A program made the position numbers and the translations under genes. Shown one piece after another: positions 8,794 through 17,342 of a stretch of 64,000 nucleotides of DNA. Origin of the DNA: Winogradskyella sp. (lineage in GTDB: Bacteria; Bacteroidota; Bacteroidia; Flavobacteriales; Flavobacteriaceae); the NCBI RefSeq assembly GCF_003712105.1, contig NZ_RHLG01000005.1, positions 1 to 64,000 on the forward strand, written 5' to 3'. How positions within the stretch are numbered: the stretch's first letter is position 1; every line of letters starts with the position of its first letter. A model generated the notes under the pieces. It was not told where the DNA came from. It did no database searches and saw nothing but the letters and a program-made list of their open reading frames with translations.

Positions 8794-9171
8794 TTAATTA
8801 AGATTAGCATCAATGACTTGGATGCCGTTATATTCAATTAAATAGTCTTCATTCAGATAAATTGGTAAATCCTCACCATTTGGATTGCCCAAACCTACTC
8901 CAGCATACAACACCTTAGCATTTTTTTCAAAGGCATGCTGCTTAAAGGTTTCCATCCAAACTATATCGTAATTATTGGGATTGTCTGGCAATAAAACAGC
9001 CCTTACAATTACAAAAAACCAATCACCGTTTTTATCAATACAGACAAATTGAGGATGCTTCTTGAGTTTGCTATTGATAGCCACAAATTCGAAACCACGA
9101 GATTCCAAATCCTTGCCTACATGGTTCATCGCTAAATTATGTAACTCTTGTTTTGAGAGTGCTTTGCTCAT
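8794..9171 (-). CDS. conserved small protein upstream of apbE (Nqr-associated by context)
   Basis: A 125-residue soluble protein without signal peptide or membrane span. It has an N-terminal helix (SKQELHNLAMNHVGKDLESRG), then a mixed alpha/beta core resembling a small nuclease-like or Holliday-junction-resolvase-like sandwich (FVCIDKNGDWFFVIVRAV), but no catalytic set that I can confirm. As I remember, similar flavobacterial proteins have been labelled 'Nqr subunit F' from genome context, which the sequence does not justify since there is no iron-sulfur or flavin motif. It is co-directional with apbE at a 6-base gap, so it probably belongs to the same transcript. Confidence 0.7.
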   Translation of the reverse strand: MSKALSKQELHNLAMNHVGKDLESRGFEFVAINSKLKKHPQFVCIDKNGDWFFVIVRAVLLPDNPNNYDIVWMETFKQHAFEKNAKVLYAGVGLGNPNGEDLPIYLNEDYLIEYNGIQVIDANLN

Positions 9172-9194
9172 TTTTTTTCCAGAGAAGTGATTAT

Positions 9195-10055
9195 CTATTT
9201 AAACCTTACAAACTTTGATTTTGTAAAGGTAAAACCTGGGACAGATATTTCCGAATTTAATTGAAGTTTATACCATGGCGAAATAGTAGTATCGTCTAAG
9301 TTTCTTAAAAGATGAATACTTTGCGCAGGTGTATTGCCTTGTAATAATAAAAATAGACGCTCTCCTTGGTTATTTTGCACAATATCTGCTATCATAACTA
9401 TATGGCCTGGAAAACCACCAACAACAAGCATATCTCCAATCTTTAAATCATTAATTGAATTGACTTCATTCAACTCATTATTTAACGACATGGTACCAGA
9501 ATAGGTGTAAATTAAATTAAGGTATTTATAAAAATTGGTTTTTGAATTATCTACTCTGGCAGTTTTGTGAAACGTCACTTTGTTTCCATTAATTTTTGGG
9601 CGATAGCCTTCTGCATATTTCTTCCATGAGCAGTAGTGACCACTAGTAAATTGAAACCCAATTTCACCTTTCTCGTTGGTACTCCAAAGGTATTCACTTC
9701 TTAAACGGATAAGCGCATCTGCACATTGTTGTAGCCCATTATTTGGAACATCAATATCAAGCACACCTACATGACCAAGTTGATAGAAATAAGGTGTTCC
9801 GTCATAATTTATAACCTTAGCGCCGTATTTTTGTAACTTTTGGTTTCTAATATAATTTTGAAACGAAACAGAATCGTAAGCAACTCTTTTATATCCTTCA
9901 GGAGTTTTTACTCTATCAATTATGGTATTGCCATTTTTATTGATGTAACTTGGTGAAGTCACAATAGCCAATGTTGTTTGCCTTATTGGCTTAAACTGCA
10001 GTGCAACAATTACTATTGTTGAGACAGCTATTATAAAGATTATCATTTTTTTCAT
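9195..10055 (-). CDS. DUF4846-type secreted/anchored protein
   Basis: A 286-residue protein from the ATG at 10055 (MKKMIIFIIAVSTIVIVALQF, a signal or anchor segment); a longer reading to 10127 puts 24 polar residues before the hydrophobic segment and overlaps the divergent transporter gene, so it is not preferred. The sequence has the DUF4846 pattern: TPEGYKR near residue 47, GVLDIDVPNNGLQQCADALIRLRSEYL in the middle (split by one conserved-looking Cys), FTSGHYCSWKKYAEGYRP, and a later GDMLVVGGFPGHIVMIADI. The last motif resembles NlpC/P60 or CHAP-like GHV(A/V) segments, so a cell-wall-related activity is possible but not shown. Confidence 0.78.
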   Translation of the reverse strand: MKKMIIFIIAVSTIVIVALQFKPIRQTTLAIVTSPSYINKNGNTIIDRVKTPEGYKRVAYDSVSFQNYIRNQKLQKYGAKVINYDGTPYFYQLGHVGVLDIDVPNNGLQQCADALIRLRSEYLWSTNEKGEIGFQFTSGHYCSWKKYAEGYRPKINGNKVTFHKTARVDNSKTNFYKYLNLIYTYSGTMSLNNELNEVNSINDLKIGDMLVVGGFPGHIVMIADIVQNNQGERLFLLLQGNTPAQSIHLLRNLDDTTISPWYKLQLNSEISVPGFTFTKSKFVRFK

Positions 10056-10111
10056 TAGAATGAATAACGCAGAAAGTCTTAAGTTTCGTATTAAATTTCT
10101 ATTTTTAGAAC

Positions 10112-11551
10112 ATGAGTCGTTACCCATATTCTAAACGCTTAGGCCTTATTGTTGGCCCATTACTTTTTTTATTCATTCATTTTTCATCAATAGAGCTCAT
10201 TTCTCAAACAGCAGATACCGTAATTGCAACAGCTGTTTGGATGGTAATTTGGTGGATTACTGAAGCTGTTTCAATTTCTGTAACAGCATTATTGCCATTG
10301 CTGCTTTTCCCATTATTTAAAATTATGCCAATGGCAGATGTTGGAAGTAATTACGGAAGTCCAATAGTTTTTTTGTTTTTTGGTGGTTTTGTCTTAGCAC
10401 TTGCTTTAGAAAAGGTAAACCTCCACAAACGTATAGCTTTGACTATTATAAAGCTTACTGGAACATCACCTAATCAAGTTATATTGGGTTTTATGATTGC
10501 AACAGCCTTTATGAGTATGTGGATTAGTAATACAGCTAGTACAGTTGTTATGCTACCTATTGCCTTGTCAGTTATAAATCTATTGGTTAATGACGACGAT
10601 GGTTTTACCAAAGCAGATAAAAATTTTGCGCTAAGTGTAATGCTCGGAATAGCGTTTTCGGCAAACGCAGGTGGTATCGCTACAGTAATTGGAACGCCAC
10701 CAAACTCAGTACTAATTGGTCTTCTAGAAAATGAATATAATATTGAAATATCATTTGTAAAATGGATGTCTTTTGGGTTACCGTTATCCGCTCTATTAAT
10801 TACTATAATCTATCTGGTGTTAGTAAAACTTCTGTTTCCATGCAAAGGTCTGGTATTTGGGACATCTGCTTTAATTATATCCAAGGAATTAAAAAAATTA
10901 GGACCATTAAGTTCAAAAGAAAAGCACGTGCTCATCGTATTTTCTGTAATTGTTTTATTATGGATATTGCGAAGTGTCATTAATTCTATACTTCCTAATT
11001 TAGGTTTATCCGATACAATGATTAGCGTATTTGGTGCAATTGCACTATTTGCAGTTCCTCACAGTTTAAAAAAAGGAGATTTCGTAATAGAGTGGAAAGA
11101 TACTTCTAAGTTAGCTTGGGGTATTTTGATTCTCTTTGGAGGTGGACTTGCTTTAGCAAAGGGAATGTCGGCAAGTGGTATAGTAGATATTATCGCAACA
11201 TCCATATCTAATGCAAATATTAGTATACTCGTTACAGCATCCTTGCTTATAATTCTTATGCTATTTATGACAGAATTAATGAGCAATGTTGCTCTTACAG
11301 CAGTTTTAGCGCCTGTTATAGCTGGTATTGCTATTGGTTTAGAGATTCCTATACTACACTTATTAATTCCGGTTACAATAGCGAGTAGTTGTGCTTTTAT
11401 GCTGCCAATGGCTACACCACCAAATGCAATTGTATTTGCCAGCGGTTTTATTAAGGTAAATCAAATGGCCAAAGCTGGTGTTATTCTTAATCTTATTTCA
11501 GTAGTATTACTCATCCTTCTATTTCAGTTTGTAATGCCGCTTATTTTCTAA
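10112..11551 (+). CDS. SLC13/DASS family sodium-coupled anion transporter
   Basis: A 479-residue inner-membrane protein with about 11-13 hydrophobic segments. Signatures of the divalent anion:Na+ symporter family are present twice, as expected from its inverted repeat: MWISNTASTVVMLP and IGTPPNS in the first half, MSNVALTAVLAP and MATPPNAIVFASGF in the second. Such carriers take up dicarboxylates, citrate or sulfate with sodium; which one cannot be told. Sodium coupling fits the Na+-pumping Nqr complex encoded nearby. A lipoprotein cupin gene follows after 6 bases, and a 39-codon gene after that, forming a three-gene operon. Confidence 0.92.
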   Translation: MSRYPYSKRLGLIVGPLLFLFIHFSSIELISQTADTVIATAVWMVIWWITEAVSISVTALLPLLLFPLFKIMPMADVGSNYGSPIVFLFFGGFVLALALEKVNLHKRIALTIIKLTGTSPNQVILGFMIATAFMSMWISNTASTVVMLPIALSVINLLVNDDDGFTKADKNFALSVMLGIAFSANAGGIATVIGTPPNSVLIGLLENEYNIEISFVKWMSFGLPLSALLITIIYLVLVKLLFPCKGLVFGTSALIISKELKKLGPLSSKEKHVLIVFSVIVLLWILRSVINSILPNLGLSDTMISVFGAIALFAVPHSLKKGDFVIEWKDTSKLAWGILILFGGGLALAKGMSASGIVDIIATSISNANISILVTASLLIILMLFMTELMSNVALTAVLAPVIAGIAIGLEIPILHLLIPVTIASSCAFMLPMATPPNAIVFASGFIKVNQMAKAGVILNLISVVLLILLFQFVMPLIF

Positions 11552-11557
11552 AATAAA

Positions 11558-11941
11558 ATGAAACCAAAAAAGTACGTGCTAGTTCTGTGTATAGCTTTTG
11601 CAATTTTTAGTGTTAAAAGTTGTAACAATGAATCATCTCTTCCCGACCCATTAGAGGCAGGTTGGAATGGCAAAAAAGTTTGCGAAGTCCTAGAGGAAAA
11701 TGAAAACTTAAGAGTCCTTAAATGTACGTTCCCACCAAATGTGGGGCATGAATTGCATTATCATGAACCGCACTTTGGCTACACTCTAACTGGTAGTAAA
11801 TTTAGAATTACTGATAGTACAGGAACTCGTGAAGTTAACGTACCTTCTGGTTATAGTTTTAACAAACCTGAAAAAACTTGGCATGAAGCCTTAAACATTG
11901 GTGATAGTACTGCTACATTTTTAATTATAGAATATAAATAA
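11558..11941 (+). CDS. cupin-domain lipoprotein
   Basis: A 127-residue protein with a lipoprotein signal peptide: hydrophobic core LVLCIAFAIFSV then Cys22 in VKSCNN. The rest is a single small cupin barrel with metal ligands in GHELHYHEPHFGYTLTGS (three or four histidines and a glutamate) and a downstream His in KTWHEALN. Substrate unknown. It lies between the SLC13 transporter and a 39-codon gene with TAATG overlap, so it might bind or process a ligand for the transporter; that link is inference. Confidence 0.85.
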   Translation: MKPKKYVLVLCIAFAIFSVKSCNNESSLPDPLEAGWNGKKVCEVLEENENLRVLKCTFPPNVGHELHYHEPHFGYTLTGSKFRITDSTGTREVNVPSGYSFNKPEKTWHEALNIGDSTATFLIIEYK

Positions 11942-12060
11942 TGAACGGATTTGATGTTGTAATGATTATTGCAATTATCCTTTTCGCAAGATTAGGAGTA
12001 CGATTAGTTGCGCGATACATTAAAATGAAAAAGGAAAATGATACTAAAAGCAATCTTTAG
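11941..12060 (+). CDS. single-span membrane micropeptide (39 aa)
   Basis: A short frame beginning MNGFDVVMIIAIILFARLGV and ending KKENDTKSNL before TAG at 12058-12060. One hydrophobic segment (residues 5-20) is followed by a strongly basic stretch (RLVARYIKMKK), the expected pattern for a type I-like or inside-out small membrane protein. Its ATG overlaps the cupin gene stop (TAATG), which argues that it is translated. No family recognised; possible accessory peptide of the upstream transporter. Confidence 0.55.
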   Translation: MNGFDVVMIIAIILFARLGVRLVARYIKMKKENDTKSNL

Positions 12061-12102
12061 ATAGATATAGTTTTTGTATCTTTTCTCTTGAAAAAGAAAA
12101 TT

Positions 12103-12555
12103 ATGAATACTACTCATCGCTTTGAAGCAGCAATAAAAAAACTATATGAGGCATTTCATAACAACATGCTTAACCCAGAATGTTGTAAACAATGTGCCGT
12201 TGGAAATATCTTAGATAATACCGAAAGCTGGAAATATTTCTCTGACGATCATGGTTCTACAAACCTTAATTATATAGGAAGATTTCATCAAAATATCGGA
12301 AGGCGATTTAATGGCTATACACCTCTTGAGCTTTTAACTATTGAGTCTATTTTTTTAAAAGCTTGTGGTTATGCCATTCCACTCCATTATAAAAATGAAA
12401 AGCCAAAAAATACCACAGATAAAGAAATTCTTTTTAAAGGCTTAACTGCTGTGGTTTCACATCTATGCAGAATAGATGGTATTGCAAATATTATGGACTA
12501 CTCCAAATTATTTGAATACGAAAAAGATAAAGCTAAATACGAGCTTGCAATATAA
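12103..12555 (+). CDS. conserved flavobacterial protein with CCxxCAVGN motif (often called 'NqrF-like')
   Basis: A 150-residue soluble protein. The ATG at 12103 (MNTTHRFEAAIKKLY) is preferred to a TTG at 12088. The motif ECCKQCAVGNI at about residues 27-37 suggests a metal or redox site; other features are helical (FNGYTPLELLTIESIFLKACGY; LTAVVSHLCRIDGIANIMDYSKLF). From memory, close relatives in flavobacteria have been named Na+-translocating NADH-quinone reductase subunit F, but the ferredoxin and FAD/NAD domains of NqrF are absent; the real nqrF is the next gene, convergent with it. The upstream stretch TTTTTGTATCTTTTC resembles the phylum -7 element. Function unknown. Confidence 0.75.
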   Translation: MNTTHRFEAAIKKLYEAFHNNMLNPECCKQCAVGNILDNTESWKYFSDDHGSTNLNYIGRFHQNIGRRFNGYTPLELLTIESIFLKACGYAIPLHYKNEKPKNTTDKEILFKGLTAVVSHLCRIDGIANIMDYSKLFEYEKDKAKYELAI

Positions 12556-12563
12556 ATTTCAAT

Positions 12564-12600
12564 AAAAAAGCCTACTTGTTTCCAAGTAGGCTTTTTTTTT
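12564..12600. terminator. bidirectional terminator between 12103 gene and nqrF
   Basis: Stem GCCTACTTG (12570-12578) and CAAGTAGGC (12583-12591) with loop TTTC, flanked by six A's upstream and nine T's downstream, so it can end transcripts from both convergent genes, including the six-gene nqr operon. Confidence 0.85.
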
Positions 12601-12615
12601 ATGATATAATAGATT

Positions 12616-13926
12616 CTATCCTCCGAAATCATCAAATCTGATATGCTCATCTGGAATACCAAAGTCCTCACCCATTTTCTGTACCGCTTGATTCATTAAT
12701 GGTGGACCACAGAAGTATAATTCTATATCTTCAGGTGCATCATGATGATTTAAGTAATTATCAATTACACAGTTATGAATAAAGCCAACAAAACCATCTC
12801 CAGCTTCATCATTAATATCTGATTTCACTTTCCAATTATCTTCTTCTAAAGGCTCAGATAAAGCCATGTAGAATTTAAAGTTAGGGAAATCTTTTTCTAA
12901 TTTTCTAAAGTGCTCAATATAGAATAACTCACGTTTTGATCGTCCACCATACCAATATGTTACTTTACGACCAGTTTTTATAGTTCTAAATAAGTGGTAT
13001 AAGTGTGAACGCATCGGCGCCATACCTGCACCACCACCAACGTAAAGCATTTCACTTTCAGATTCATTGATAAAGAATTCACCATAAGGGCCAGAAATTG
13101 TAACCTTATCTCCAGGTTTTTGAGCAAATATATAAGAAGATGCTACACCAGGATTTACATCCATCCACGAATTTTTAGAACGATCCCATGGCGGTGTTGC
13201 AATACGCACATTAAGCATGATTTCTCTTCCTTCTGCTGGGTAAGACGCCATAGAGTAAGCTCTCTCTACAGTTTCAGAGTTTTTCATTACTAAAGGCCAT
13301 AGACCAAACTTATCCCATTCTGCCTGAAATTTATCAGCAGTGTCATGTTCTTCTGGGTGAGCAGTAATATCTATATCCGAATATTTTATTTCGCATGGAG
13401 GTATTTCAATTTGAATATACCCACCAGCTTTATAATTCATATCCTCAGGTATTTCAACAACGAATTCCTTAATAAAAGAAGCTACATTATAATTTCGGAC
13501 TACAACAGCTTCCCATTTTTTAATTCCAAAAACTTCTTCAGGAATAGTAATCTCCATGTCTTGCTTTACTTTAACCTGACATGCTAAACGTGCCCCGTGT
13601 TGTAATTCTTTTCTTGAAAAGTGAGGTGTTTCTGTTGGTAATGCTTCACCACCACCAGAAAGTACATGACATTCACATTGAATACAAGTTCCACCACCAC
13701 CACATGCAGATGGTAAGAAGACTTTGTTATTACCTAGTGTAGATAATAATGTACCTCCTGAAGCTACCTCAATTTCTTTTTCACCATTAATTTTAATCTT
13801 AACTGGTCCTGAAGGCGATAGTTTTTGTTTTACAACTAGCAATAAGCTAACTAAAACAAGTGTTATCAATAAAAAGGCTGCTACAGTAGCTAAAATTGTT
13901 CCTGCTGTTCCTGCTGCTAAAATCAT
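12616..13926 (-). CDS. nqrF: Na+-translocating NADH:quinone reductase subunit F
   Basis: A 436-residue inner-membrane subunit that takes electrons from NADH. There is one N-terminal span (residues 8-32), then a ferredoxin domain with Cys75, Cys81 and Cys84 (SACGGGGTCIQC) and Cys116 in ARLACQV binding a [2Fe-2S] cluster, then a ferredoxin-reductase domain with the FAD motif RAYSMAS and the NADH-binding segment YVGGGAGMAPMRSH and terminal aromatic-rich FDDFGG. Longer than the roughly 407 residues of Vibrio NqrF, mainly through an insertion after the RAYS region. It is the last gene of nqrABCDEF, one base after nqrE. Confidence 0.97.
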   Translation of the reverse strand: MILAAGTAGTILATVAAFLLITLVLVSLLLVVKQKLSPSGPVKIKINGEKEIEVASGGTLLSTLGNNKVFLPSACGGGGTCIQCECHVLSGGGEALPTETPHFSRKELQHGARLACQVKVKQDMEITIPEEVFGIKKWEAVVVRNYNVASFIKEFVVEIPEDMNYKAGGYIQIEIPPCEIKYSDIDITAHPEEHDTADKFQAEWDKFGLWPLVMKNSETVERAYSMASYPAEGREIMLNVRIATPPWDRSKNSWMDVNPGVASSYIFAQKPGDKVTISGPYGEFFINESESEMLYVGGGAGMAPMRSHLYHLFRTIKTGRKVTYWYGGRSKRELFYIEHFRKLEKDFPNFKFYMALSEPLEEDNWKVKSDINDEAGDGFVGFIHNCVIDNYLNHHDAPEDIELYFCGPPLMNQAVQKMGEDFGIPDEHIRFDDFGG

Positions 13927-13927
13927 A

Positions 13928-14650
13928 TTAATTAATAGTTTTAGTATTTTCTGCTAATTTCTTAGCATTCTCATTTTGTTCTTCTTCAATATTCAATACT
14001 TCTTCAGTCTTTGGAGCTGCTTCTTCATCACCGCCAGTTAACATTCCACCAAAACTTAAGAATCCAATTCCCATCAAACCAGTAATAATAAATGTAATTC
14101 CTAATCCACGTAAAGGAGCAGGAACTGCACTATATCTTATTTTTTCACGGATAGCGGCAATAGCTAAGATTGCTAAAAACCAACCTATACCAGAAGAAAT
14201 TCCATAATTTAATGCTAAACCAAAGGTTTCGATTTCTCGAGATTGCATAAATAATGAACCTCCTAAAATTGCACAGTTTACTGCAATTAATGGTAAAAAT
14301 ATACCTAGAGAATTGTATAATGAAGGTGAGAATTTCTCAACTACAATTTCCACTAGCTGCACCATTGTCGCAATCGTTGCAATAAACATGATGAATGAAA
14401 GGAAACCTAAATCGTAATCTGCATATTCTGGACCTAACCAAGACAAAGCTCCAGGTTGTAATAAATATTGGTCTAGAAGCCAGTTTAAAGGCACAGTAAT
14501 CGCTAATACGAATATAACAGCTGCACCAAGTCCCACAGCTGTTGAAACTTTTTTAGAAACCGCTAAGTAAGAACACATCCCTAAGAATACGGCAAAAACC
14601 ATATTATCTATAAAGATGGATTTGAAAAATAATTCTATATGCTCTATCAT
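13928..14650 (-). CDS. nqrE: Na+-translocating NADH:quinone reductase subunit E
   Basis: A 240-residue integral membrane subunit with six spans. Cys26 (GMCSYLAVS) and Cys126 (VNCAILGG), counterparts of the cysteines that help hold a [2Fe-2S] centre between NqrD and NqrE, are present. Compared with the ~200-residue core family it has an extra, acidic and charged C-terminal tail of roughly 40 residues (from GGDEEAAPKTEEV to the end). The tail has no membrane segment and should lie in the solvent. Located one base upstream of nqrF in the operon. Confidence 0.95.
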   Translation of the reverse strand: MIEHIELFFKSIFIDNMVFAVFLGMCSYLAVSKKVSTAVGLGAAVIFVLAITVPLNWLLDQYLLQPGALSWLGPEYADYDLGFLSFIMFIATIATMVQLVEIVVEKFSPSLYNSLGIFLPLIAVNCAILGGSLFMQSREIETFGLALNYGISSGIGWFLAILAIAAIREKIRYSAVPAPLRGLGITFIITGLMGIGFLSFGGMLTGGDEEAAPKTEEVLNIEEEQNENAKKLAENTKTIN

Positions 14651-14675
14651 TTTTATGCTTTTTATTTAGAAGTAT

Positions 14676-15320
14676 CTAATCTTCTATTAATGCTTTATTT
14701 CTACTACGTTGTACCCAAATAATTAATCCAACTATTATTAATGCCATTGGCGGCATTAACATGAATCCGTTGTTTTCGTAACCAATGGAATAAACTCCGG
14801 TTTTTTCAATTGGGTCTCCTAGTACAGGAACACCAAAAAGAGTTCCGGCACCTAATAATTCTCTAAAGAATCCAACAATGATTAATATTACTGCATATCC
14901 TAAAGCATTACCAACACCGTCTAAAAACGATTTCCATGGACCATTACCTAATGCAAAAGCTTCAAAACGCCCCATGATAATGCAGTTAGTAATTATCAAC
15001 CCTACGAAAACAGAAAGTGTTTTACTAAGTTCGTATGCAAACGCTTTAAGTACTTGGTCAACTATAATTACTAAAGACGCTACAACAATCAATTGAACAA
15101 TAATTCTAATTTTTGATGGTATAATGTTTCTAATTAAAGAAATTACTACGTTACCAACTCCTAATACAAATAATACAGCAATACCCATTACTAGAGAGGC
15201 TTTTAACTCAGCCGTAATTGCAAGTGCAGAACAAATTCCTAATACTTGAATTGTAATAGGGTTGTTATCCGCTAATGGATCAGTTATTAATTTTGCATCC
15301 TTTTTTGAAAGTAATCCCAT
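14676..15320 (-). CDS. nqrD: Na+-translocating NADH:quinone reductase subunit D
   Basis: A 214-residue membrane subunit homologous to NqrE and RnfE, with six spans in inverted-repeat arrangement. Cys30 (LGICSALAI) and Cys113 (ITNCIIMG) are the expected intramembrane iron-sulfur ligands shared with NqrE. The segment GRFEAFALGNGPWKSFLDG is typical of NqrD. It lies one base after nqrC and 25 bases before nqrE, the widest gap inside the operon. Confidence 0.96.
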   Translation of the reverse strand: MGLLSKKDAKLITDPLADNNPITIQVLGICSALAITAELKASLVMGIAVLFVLGVGNVVISLIRNIIPSKIRIIVQLIVVASLVIIVDQVLKAFAYELSKTLSVFVGLIITNCIIMGRFEAFALGNGPWKSFLDGVGNALGYAVILIIVGFFRELLGAGTLFGVPVLGDPIEKTGVYSIGYENNGFMLMPPMALIIVGLIIWVQRSRNKALIED

Positions 15321-15321
15321 A

Positions 15322-16068
15322 TTATTTTAATGTTTTAAAGAATGGTAAATACAATTTTAAATCGCTTTTAATCATTGCCGAAACACCATCTCCTGTGATT
15401 GTTGCTCCTGCTAATGCATCTACTTCATGATCGTCTTTGATTTCATTTTTTGGGTCATTATTGCCTTTTGCGACTTTAATACCTTTAAATGTACCATCGC
15501 TGCTCAACAGCTTTTCACCATCAAAATCATCCATAAAGTAACGTTGCTTTATGTTAGCACCAAGACCTGGAGTTTCTCCTTTATGGTCAAAAAATGCACC
15601 TTTAACAACCATATTATCATCCATAGCCACATAACCCCAAATAGCATCCCATAGTCCTTTACCTCGTATTGGTGCAATGTAAAATGTCTCGCCATCTTTT
15701 TCACCAACAAAAAGTGGTAGGCGTCGTACACCTCCATTTTTTGCTTTAGCTTGTTCTTTTTTTACATCTATTAAGTAGGCTTCATTATCCTCTTTGGTCG
15801 AACCATTCTCAATAACTAATTGCTTTTTGATGTATTTTGAAAATTCATCAGAAACTATATCAGTAGAAACAAAAGTAATATCACCAGAACCTTCATTGCC
15901 ATTAACTCCCATGGCATAAAGAATGTTCTGCTGTTTTTCCATTCTTTCATTTTCTGTAATTAATGGTTTTGATTGTGATGCTACAAATGCAAGTAGAGTT
16001 CCCACAATTAGAACCATTGCAACTGCAAAAAAGACAGTGTACGAATTTTTTTCTGTATCTATTGCCAT
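15322..16068 (-). CDS. nqrC: Na+-translocating NADH:quinone reductase subunit C
   Basis: A 248-residue subunit with one N-terminal span (residues 11-30) and a periplasmic FMN-binding domain. The FMN attachment site reads DALAGAT with the acceptor threonine at about residue 223; the position before GAT is Ala where Ser or Thr is usual in the flavinylation motif, while the acidic residue three before and the acceptor itself are kept. GKGLWDAIWGYVAM and HKGETPGLG are family landmarks. The FMN would be attached by the ApbE encoded at 7804-8787. Two bases separate it from nqrB and one from nqrD. Confidence 0.96.
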   Translation of the reverse strand: MAIDTEKNSYTVFFAVAMVLIVGTLLAFVASQSKPLITENERMEKQQNILYAMGVNGNEGSGDITFVSTDIVSDEFSKYIKKQLVIENGSTKEDNEAYLIDVKKEQAKAKNGGVRRLPLFVGEKDGETFYIAPIRGKGLWDAIWGYVAMDDNMVVKGAFFDHKGETPGLGANIKQRYFMDDFDGEKLLSSDGTFKGIKVAKGNNDPKNEIKDDHEVDALAGATITGDGVSAMIKSDLKLYLPFFKTLK

Positions 16069-16070
16069 AA

Positions 16071-17342
16071 CTACGCTACTTTAGCTTTTAAACGTTTCAT
16101 TCTTTTCTTAACATTACCTTGAACCACATAGTGGTCGATTGTAGGTGCAAAAACATTCATCAATAAGATTGCTAAGAATACACCTTCTGGATAAGCAGGG
16201 TTAAACACACGAATCATAATTGAAATAAATCCAATCAAGAATCCGTAAATCCATTTCCCTTTATTGGTTTGTGCAGCGGTAACTGGATCTGTTGCCATAT
16301 ACACTGCTCCAAATAATATACTTCCTATGATTAAATGTTGCCAGAAAGGTACACTCATTAGTCCGTAAAACTTACTAGACTCGCCTATCCAACCAGCATC
16401 AACAACACCATTGAAAATTAAGCCCATTGTTAAAGCACCTATTAACGTACTTAACATGATTCTCCAGCTTCCTATTTTTGTGAAGATTAAGAATAATGCA
16501 CCAATGATAATTAAGAATTTTGAAGTTTCTCCAACGGAGCCTGGAATTATTCCCCAGAACATATCCCAAATAGAGTAAAGTTCTGAAGCTCTTTCTCCAT
16601 AAGTCGTTACCATATCAGCAGCACCATTACCACCTTCAATAGTTAGTGTTTGACCAGATTTAGCATAGTAGCCAAGTATGGTCTCCCCAGAATATGCATC
16701 TGGACTACCAGCAGCTTCAGTAGCACCATGAACCCAAACTTTATCACCAGACATCCATGTTGGATATGCAAAGAATAGAAAAGCTCTAATGGTTAGTGCT
16801 GGATTTAAGATATTCATTCCTGTCCCACCAAACACTTCTTTACCAATTACTACTCCGAATATTACTGCTACAGAAAGCATCCATAACGGTATATCTACTG
16901 GTACAATTAAAGGCACTAGCATACCTGTTACCAAGTAACCTTCTTCAACTTCATGACCTTTGATTATTGCAAATACAAATTCTACTGCAAGTCCAACACC
17001 ATAAGACACTATTACCAATGGCAATACTTTCCATAGGCCTATAACTAAATTGTCCCAGGTCCAGAATGAAGCACCTAAAAAACCATTAGCTTCTTCTATT
17101 AAACCTTGCGCAAGGTAATGTTGGTAACCTGCATTGAACATACCAAATACTAAACATGGCACTAAAGCCATTATTACAGTATTCATGGTACGTTTTAAAT
17201 CGTCTGCTACCTTAATATGAGTACCATTATGAGTGGTCTCATTTGGCGTGTATAAGAATGTAAAAAGGGCATTAAAACCTGGAAGCCACTTCTTGTCTTT
17301 ATTCTTTACTTTAAAGTTATGTAAATTCTGTTTTAAACCCAT
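16071..17342 (-). CDS. nqrB: Na+-translocating NADH:quinone reductase subunit B
   Basis: A 423-residue membrane subunit with about ten spans that carries covalent FMN, binds riboflavin and forms part of the sodium path. The FMN-acceptor motif is DAYSGET with Thr221; the residue before the acceptor is Glu where Ala is usual (SGAT). Other family segments: GGTGMNILNPALTIRAFLFF, YMATDPVTAAQTNKGKWIYG and a C-terminal DHYVVQ. Its ATG shares one base with the nqrA stop (TAATG). Confidence 0.96.
   Translation of the reverse strand: MGLKQNLHNFKVKNKDKKWLPGFNALFTFLYTPNETTHNGTHIKVADDLKRTMNTVIMALVPCLVFGMFNAGYQHYLAQGLIEEANGFLGASFWTWDNLVIGLWKVLPLVIVSYGVGLAVEFVFAIIKGHEVEEGYLVTGMLVPLIVPVDIPLWMLSVAVIFGVVIGKEVFGGTGMNILNPALTIRAFLFFAYPTWMSGDKVWVHGATEAAGSPDAYSGETILGYYAKSGQTLTIEGGNGAADMVTTYGERASELYSIWDMFWGIIPGSVGETSKFLIIIGALFLIFTKIGSWRIMLSTLIGALTMGLIFNGVVDAGWIGESSKFYGLMSVPFWQHLIIGSILFGAVYMATDPVTAAQTNKGKWIYGFLIGFISIMIRVFNPAYPEGVFLAILLMNVFAPTIDHYVVQGNVKKRMKRLKAKVA

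Noticed and set aside
12103-12555. Calling this gene nqrF or an Nqr subunit
   Set aside because: It lacks ferredoxin, FAD and NADH motifs, all of which are in the gene at 12616-13926.
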